Below are positions 62,143 to 64,000 of a DNA stretch of 64,000 nt, one piece after another. The notes beneath the pieces were generated by a model that was given only the letters and a program-made list of their open reading frames with translations, ran no database searches and was not told the DNA's origin. Source of the stretch: Candidatus Methylacidiphilales bacterium (GTDB taxonomy: Bacteria; Verrucomicrobiota; Verrucomicrobiia; Methylacidiphilales; JAAUTS01); assembly GCA_028713655.1 (NCBI GenBank), contig JAQTNW010000004.1, positions 1 to 64,000 on the forward strand, written 5' to 3'. The position numbers and the translations under genes are program-made. The stretch's first letter is position 1, and each line of letters begins with the position of its first letter.

Positions 62143-64000
62143 TCAAATATCTTCCTCGTCGGGCGGGTGCTCAATCGGAATGAATTCCACCGGTTTGTTC
62201 AAGACAAGGGGCTCCACCACGGCCTTTTCTTTTTCTGCGGCGCGCATGAAAAATTCCTGGGCTCGAAAATGGTGCTGTCCCTTGCCGACGGCGATGCGTA
62301 CATGGCTGCCATCAGGCAGGATACGGCGGGACTTCTGGTTGTCCTTCCAGTAGCTGTGGATGACATTATCGACAAGATGTTGTTTGAGTTTGGGGTCTTC
62401 AACCGGGAAAACCACTTCAACCCGGCGCCGCAGGTTGCGTGACATCCAGTCCGCGCTGCCCAGATAAATTTCGTACTGGCCGTCGTTTTCAAAGTAGAAA
62501 ATCCGGCTGTGTTCGAGGTATTGGTCCACAATGCTGCGCACCTCGATGTTTTCGCTCACTCCGGGCAGGCCGGGGCGCAGGCAGCAGATGCCGCGCACCA
62601 GAAGCTCTATTTTGACGCCGGCCGTGGAGGCATCGTAGAGCAGGGTGATGATTTCCGGTTCGGCGAGGGAATTGATCTTGGCGAAAATCCGGCCTGGCCT
62701 GCCCGCGCGGGCATGGGCGATTTCCCTTTCGATCAGTTCGCGGAATCTTTCCTTCATGTTGAAAGGCGCAACGATGAGTTTTTTGGACCCGCGGTAGTCT
62801 GACATTCCTGTGAGGGCGTTGAACAGCGTGGCGACGTCGTTGGTGATTTCCTCCTGGGTCGTCAGCAGGCCGAGGTCCGAGTAGAGCCTGGCTGTGCGTG
62901 AATGATAATTGCCGGTGCCGAGGTGGACGTAATGCCTGATTTTATCGGCATCACGCCGCACGATAAAGAGCAGCTTGCAATGGGTTTTCAGGCCGACAAG
63001 CCCATAGACGACATGGCAGCCGGCGTCCTCCATGCGCCGCGCCCAGGCGATGTTGTTTGCCTCGTCGAAGCGCGCCTTGAGTTCCACCATGACGGTGACT
63101 TGTTTGCCGTTGTTTGCGGCGCGGATGAGGGCTTTGACGATAGGGGAGTCGCCGCTGGTGCGGTAAAGCGTCATTTTGATCGCAAGGACCGTTGGGTCCG
63201 CGGCCGCTGTTTCAAGAAATTCCACAATCGATGAAAAATTGTGGTAGGGATGATGCAGCAGCACGTCCTGATGGCGTATAATCTCGAAAATATCCGTTTC
63301 CGATTGCAACAGAGGGGCAATGGCTGGAGTGAAGGGCTTGTATTTGAGCCCGGCTAGGCCCTCGCTCTCGGTCAACGGCATAAGGCGTAGCAAGTTGAGA
63401 GGCTCATCGACCAAATAGAGGTCTTCCTGCTGGAGCTTGAATTTTTGCAGGAGAAAAGATTGGACGACGGGAGGGCATTTCTTTTCCAGCTCAAGGCGGA
63501 CCGCGTTGCCCCGGTTGCGCTTGCGGAGTTCCTCCTCAATGCTACGCAGCAGGTTTTGGGCTTCTTCCTCGTCGATGTAGAGGTCGCTGTTGCGTGTCAC
63601 GCGGAACGCGTAAGCCCCCAGCACGTTGACCCCGGGAAACAGGCTTTGCGCGAATCCCTCGATCACCGCGCTTAGAAAAATGAAGTCGCGGCTCTTCTCG
63701 GAACGGGGAGGCAGGCTGATGAGACGGTTGAGCACGCGCGGTACCTGTACGATGGCATGGCGTGTTTCGCCCTCCATATCCGGCTTTTCGAGCATGACGA
63801 TAATATTAAGGCTTTTGTTGAGGAGTTGCGGAAAGGGGTGGCTGGGATCAATCGCCAAGGGGGTCAGGACGGGGTAGATTTCACTGATGAAATATTCCTC
63901 GATCCATTTCTTTTCAGATGCTGTCAGTTCCTGGAGGTTGTGAAAATGGATGTCATTTTTGGCGAGATCGGGCAGCAGTTCTTCCTTCCAGAGAAGATAC
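62143..64000 (-). CDS. ppk1: polyphosphate kinase (5' end outside window)
   Basis: PPK1 builds polyphosphate from ATP through an autophosphorylated His. The frame stays open to the window edge (upstream codons read KEELLPDLAKNDIHFHNLQE), so the N-terminal part is cut off; about 619 residues are seen. Conserved sequences include LTPLAIDPSHPFPQLLNKSL, DVLLHHPYHNFSSIVEFLET, MVELKARFDEANNIAWARRM, THCKLLFIVRRDADKIRHYV, HLGTGNYH and EVVFPVEDPKLKQHLVDNVI-like. The C-terminal ~50 residues (RAAEKEKAVVEPLVLNKPVE) are typically variable. murI is convergent. Confidence 0.95.
   Translation of the reverse strand, partial: YLLWKEELLPDLAKNDIHFHNLQELTASEKKWIEEYFISEIYPVLTPLAIDPSHPFPQLLNKSLNIIVMLEKPDMEGETRHAIVQVPRVLNRLISLPPRSEKSRDFIFLSAVIEGFAQSLFPGVNVLGAYAFRVTRNSDLYIDEEEAQNLLRSIEEELRKRNRGNAVRLELEKKCPPVVQSFLLQKFKLQQEDLYLVDEPLNLLRLMPLTESEGLAGLKYKPFTPAIAPLLQSETDIFEIIRHQDVLLHHPYHNFSSIVEFLETAAADPTVLAIKMTLYRTSGDSPIVKALIRAANNGKQVTVMVELKARFDEANNIAWARRMEDAGCHVVYGLVGLKTHCKLLFIVRRDADKIRHYVHLGTGNYHSRTARLYSDLGLLTTQEEITNDVATLFNALTGMSDYRGSKKLIVAPFNMKERFRELIEREIAHARAGRPGRIFAKINSLAEPEIITLLYDASTAGVKIELLVRGICCLRPGLPGVSENIEVRSIVDQYLEHSRIFYFENDGQYEIYLGSADWMSRNLRRRVEVVFPVEDPKLKQHLVDNVIHSYWKDNQKSRRILPDGSHVRIAVGKGQHHFRAQEFFMRAAEKEKAVVEPLVLNKPVEFIPIEHPPDEEDI

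Overview
The window is a dense, mostly housekeeping stretch of a Gram-negative-type bacterial chromosome. It best fits the PVC group, most likely Verrucomicrobiota. The evidence is the LL-diaminopimelate aminotransferase (dapL) route to lysine and peptidoglycan, a long-form ispH, a URO-D-like methyltransferase homologue, a Tad locus next to secreted C39-like and alpha/beta-hydrolase proteins, and intergenic spaces full of short dispersed repeats. This is inference from gene content; no 16S or other marker gene lies in the window. Both edges cut genes: a URO-D family gene at the left and ppk1 at the right.

Layout. 1-5.4 kb: URO-D-like protein, an orphan NtrC-type sigma-54 response regulator, ispH and an acetylxylan-esterase-family hydrolase. 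5.7-13.4 kb: complex I genes nuoB-C-D-(small lipoprotein)-E-F-G-H; nuoA and nuoI-N are not here. 13.7-17.2 kb: xseB, dxs, argG. 17.5-23.2 kb: small membrane protein, secreted GH16 glycosidase, tRNA-Gly(GCC), glycine-zipper membrane protein, a rhomboid fold lacking its catalytic residues, and aat. 23.2-31.1 kb: UvrD/PcrA helicase, GrlR-like protein, ExoD-like protein, tRNA-Leu(CAA), an IS1182-type transposase remnant, class A acid phosphatase, secreted EEP nuclease/phosphatase and a two-gene polar amino-acid ABC transporter. 31.4-45.5 kb: secreted hydrolase, C39-like peptidase and a nine-gene Tad/Flp pilus locus (cpaB, secretin, cpaE, cpaF, tadB, tadC, two TadE-like pseudopilins, VWA TadG). 45.5-56.7 kb: DUF192 lipoprotein, TPP riboswitch plus thiC, ArsR/SRPBCC pair, response-regulator remnant, PhnA, TMEM175-like channel, an unknown Arg/Gly-rich protein, a LysR regulator divergent from pirin-wrbA, a secreted hydrolase and a YqaE/Pmp3 peptide. 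56.8-64 kb: cytidylate-kinase-like protein, dapL, panC, N-acetylmuramoyl-L-alanine amidase, murI and ppk1.

Functional themes are respiration (nuo), isoprenoid precursors (dxs, ispH), envelope biogenesis and cell-wall metabolism (dapL, murI, amidase), cofactors (thiC, panC) and surface attachment (Tad). The most unusual content is non-coding: an 89-bp and a 91-bp family with terminal inverted repeats, two of which sit 3 bp apart; an 83-bp element of three tandem palindromes inside an outer stem; a C-rich hairpin repeat in three copies; and roughly 10-bp-period cgcagat-type intergenic repeats. No CRISPR array, prophage or intact insertion sequence was seen.
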